64,000 nucleotides of DNA, taken from the NCBI GenBank assembly GCA_900208305.1, contig OAPG01000003.1, positions 1,116,001 to 1,180,000 of the forward strand, read 5' to 3'. This DNA is from Melanopsichium pennsylvanicum (lineage: Eukaryota > Basidiomycota > Ustilaginomycetes > Ustilaginales). Every line of letters begins with the position of its first letter. Within the stretch, counting starts at the first letter, position 1. Shown in pieces: positions 61,830 to 64,000 of the stretch. The notes beneath the pieces are model-generated. The model was not told where the DNA came from. It saw nothing but the letters and a program-made list of their open reading frames with translations, and made no database searches. Position numbers and translations under genes: made by a program.

Positions 61830-63335
61830 TTATCCTTCTGAATTTTGATTCTTGTTCTTACCATTGACAGCAGGCGATCTGACCCTTTGAACTGGTGATT
61901 TGGTCCTAGCCAACAACGCCGCAGCATTTTCCTTTCTCCTATCCTCTTCTGCTGTCGACCCCGCGATATCGCCACTGTCTGCACTTGAGTCGTCAATGCT
62001 GAAGATCACCTCGGGCCTCTTTTGACTCTCGACATCACCGTTGACACCTCCCTGAGCAGTGATGTACGGTGCGCCGCCACCGCCATTGCTACGCAGTGTG
62101 TCGAGCGCGATGGAGCTCTCTCCGGACGCCGTTATTGTTGTTGTTGTTGCAGCTGCTGCGGTACTTGCGAATGCCAGATCGGGTCGATTGCTGGGGGGAG
62201 CCGCACTTGGTGGAGCTCCGGCCGAGTTTCGATAAGGGTAATGTTGTTCCATGGCTTCCCTGATTTCGTCTGTGAGGAAAAAGTAGAAGCTGAACGTGGC
62301 CAGACACGCACCTGCGACCAGATCGATGAGGTAGTGGTGCATGAGATACATGGTGGACCAGTACAAGATGGAGCAATAGGTCCAGTAAAGCACTCTTGCA
62401 TCGAGTCGCAGTCGACCAATTTTGAGGACTACGGGGAAGAAGTAGCTGCAGAACAACGCCTTGATGGTTGCGTTGCCTGCATGAAGCGATGGGAAGGCAC
62501 CAAAGACCATAGGTGCACCGGTAAACGTGAGCGTATATCCGTGGGAATGGAACAATGCGTCGATCCTCGCGAGGCCAGCTGGAGATCCGCGCATGCCATA
62601 ATTGGCGGGTGTGAGACCTTCTCGAAGTTCATACCAAGGTGGTGCGCAAGGGAACAGGATCTGGATCATTACGCCGACGAGCATCATGAACCCAAACGCT
62701 TGCGCAAACACCTTGACACTTCCTGGCGGTGCAAAGACGAACAAGAACGATGCAACGAAGAACGGCGCCGCAAAGTGGATCACTCCATACGGCAACCAAG
62801 CCAGGATATCGAGCACTGGGTGACCAAACTGTGTCAAGATGTCGGAAATGTTGGCACCGTACCAAATGGTCTCCAACGTTGGCAGCACCGACACCCAGAT
62901 GTGCGGCCTGTAGGCTGCGGGGATGAATTTGCACGAGTAGAACAAGATAAGCCATGCAAAGATGGGAGCTGCTGGCAAAAAGAACTGAGACGTGACTGGA
63001 AAAAGAAGCGTTGTGGTGTAGAGTGCTGGGATGATGAGCTTGTACGGGAATGCGGGAGTTTCCATGACAAAGAGGGAAAAGAGCGCGATGGAGAGAAGGA
63101 AGGCATACTTGAACCGCTCGCCTTTGCTAGGTGACCATGACCGAAGCCTGTCGAGGTTCTCCTTTACAGATGTGGAGAAGGAGAGACGAGATGCAGCGGC
63201 GAGAATTCTGGAAAGCAAGTAATGCAGCCAAGAGGGGAGGTAGAGACGAGCTTTTGGTGGTAGTTGAAACACGACGCCGTTGGGATAAGTGCCGGGCGCT
63301 CCAGGGGCAAGGCGCGGACGTGAAGAAGCTGTCAT
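61830..63335 (-). CDS. AUR1: Inositol phosphorylceramide synthase catalytic subunit Aur1
   Basis: A 501-residue integral membrane enzyme of the Golgi. It moves phosphoinositol from phosphatidylinositol to ceramide, the committed step of fungal sphingolipids and the target of aureobasidin A. After a roughly 65-residue cytosolic part come several hydrophobic segments. The PAP2-like motifs follow: LPYGVIHFAAPFFVASFLFV, FPCAPPWYELREGLTPANYG, MRGSPAGLARIDALF, VFGAFPSLHAGNAT (catalytic His, about 280) and STMYLMHHYLIDLVAGA (His and Asp, about 330-335). The last about 130 residues are a Ser/Ala-rich cytosolic tail with Asp/Ser runs. MTASSRPRLAPGAPGTYPNG is the first ATG in frame. There is no coding intron. 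It lies convergent with the HAM1-like lipid-binding gene, which may be coincidental. Confidence 0.96.
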   Translation of the reverse strand: MTASSRPRLAPGAPGTYPNGVVFQLPPKARLYLPSWLHYLLSRILAAASRLSFSTSVKENLDRLRSWSPSKGERFKYAFLLSIALFSLFVMETPAFPYKLIIPALYTTTLLFPVTSQFFLPAAPIFAWLILFYSCKFIPAAYRPHIWVSVLPTLETIWYGANISDILTQFGHPVLDILAWLPYGVIHFAAPFFVASFLFVFAPPGSVKVFAQAFGFMMLVGVMIQILFPCAPPWYELREGLTPANYGMRGSPAGLARIDALFHSHGYTLTFTGAPMVFGAFPSLHAGNATIKALFCSYFFPVVLKIGRLRLDARVLYWTYCSILYWSTMYLMHHYLIDLVAGACLATFSFYFFLTDEIREAMEQHYPYRNSAGAPPSAAPPSNRPDLAFASTAAAATTTTITASGESSIALDTLRSNGGGGAPYITAQGGVNGDVESQKRPEVIFSIDDSSADSGDIAGSTAEEDRRKENAAALLARTKSPVQRVRSPAVNGKNKNQNSEG

Positions 63336-64000
63336 GCTGCTGTGAGTGTAGGGTGCGAGCCTTGAGTGAAAGAAAAGGCTCGTAGGATGGCGGTGACGGG
63401 GTAGAGAGAAGGGCAAGAAGATATCTCAGAAGCATATGGGTGCGTTGGACAGCGAGTGGACGTGCTTTTCTTGGCTGTGTACAGTTCTATAGCGTTTCTG
63501 CATCGCATCTGTGTTGAATCGGGCCATCCAAAAGGACAAAGGCTCTTTTGCCGATGGTTTTGATTTTTTGAGCTTTCTTTTGACGTGCATTCACAATTCA
63601 CGATTGGCTATCGCTGCCTAGCCGCACTGATCAACCGCCAAAATTCACATTGCCATACACTCACTCCCACTCCAAGCTCAGCCTTCATTCTCTTGTACTG
63701 TATATGTGATTGTCACTTTATCACATCCGTCCAACCTAATAAGCTCAATACAATACAATATCTTCATCGCAAGATTCCGACGAGTGGGACAAGGCCGAAT
63801 GATATAGAGCAGGTGACTCAGCCATCTTTGCTTGTCACACACAGAAGCTCGGCATTCATCCGATTGAGCCTCATCAACTCAGACACTCTTATACACGTCG
63901 CTATGCTAGCGTACAACACACCAACAATGCTCGGCTGATCCGGTTGCAGCTACCGCCTTTGTTCCATAGTCTCATTTTTCCCCTTTTCTGTCTCTCTCTC
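63336..64000. other. Upstream region of AUR1 to window end
   Basis: Holds the AUR1 promoter and leader. No gene is seen before the window ends in a CT-rich tract. A TACTGTA heptamer lies near 63697. Confidence 0.5.

Noticed and set aside
62022..63134. A 370-codon frame on the + strand opposite AUR1
   Set aside because: Mirror frame rich in Arg, Cys and Trp without domains. AUR1 motifs on the other strand are complete.

Overview
The window is nuclear DNA of a basidiomycete fungus, most likely a smut of the Ustilaginaceae (Ustilago/Sporisorium/Pseudozyma type). The signs are: about 20 recognisable eukaryotic housekeeping proteins, few and short introns (five coding introns with GT..AG borders, 103-333 bp), long intergenic stretches rich in microsatellites and homopolymers, GC-rich coding DNA, and monocistronic genes on both strands. 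The genus is an inference from protein character, because no database could be searched. I see no operons, CRISPR arrays, rRNA or tRNA genes.

Layout. 1-9 kb: ribosomal protein eL19 (+), a GPI-anchored secretory protein (-), a Yippee zinc protein (-). 9-21 kb: TIM21 (+), a secreted barwin/expansin-like protein (+), the SNARE Bet1 (-, with a small 3' exon), mitochondrial citrate synthase (+, one intron), a WD40 protein (+). 21-28 kb: a 2097-residue O-GlcNAc-transferase-like protein (-). 29-36 kb: TIM14/PAM18 (+, one intron), the COPII coat GAP SEC23 (-, one coding intron plus a probable 5'UTR intron), a PIN-like protein (+). 36.4-37 kb: a decayed DDE transposase. 37-45 kb: mitochondrial ribosomal protein bL28m (-), IMP4 (+), V-ATPase subunit B (-), mitochondrial glycerol-3-phosphate dehydrogenase with EF-hands (-). 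47-64 kb: a small acylated-type membrane protein (-), an RPAP3-like TPR protein (+), a PLP aminotransferase (+, one intron), a Ser-rich orphan (+), the NatC catalytic subunit NAA30 (-), a HAM1-like/BPI-fold protein (+), and inositol phosphorylceramide synthase AUR1 (-).

The genes do not form a biosynthetic or effector cluster. Loose themes are mitochondrial biogenesis and metabolism (TIM21, TIM14, bL28m, citrate synthase, glycerol-3-phosphate dehydrogenase, probably the aminotransferase), the early secretory pathway and sphingolipids (SEC23, Bet1, AUR1), and ribosome production (eL19, IMP4). The most unusual items are the transposase relic at 36.5-36.9 kb, the expanded fungal OGT-like protein, the EF-hand glycerol-3-phosphate dehydrogenase, a 27-serine microsatellite inside TIM21, and the tiny terminal exon of bet1. 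I found no convincing wholly new multi-gene system.
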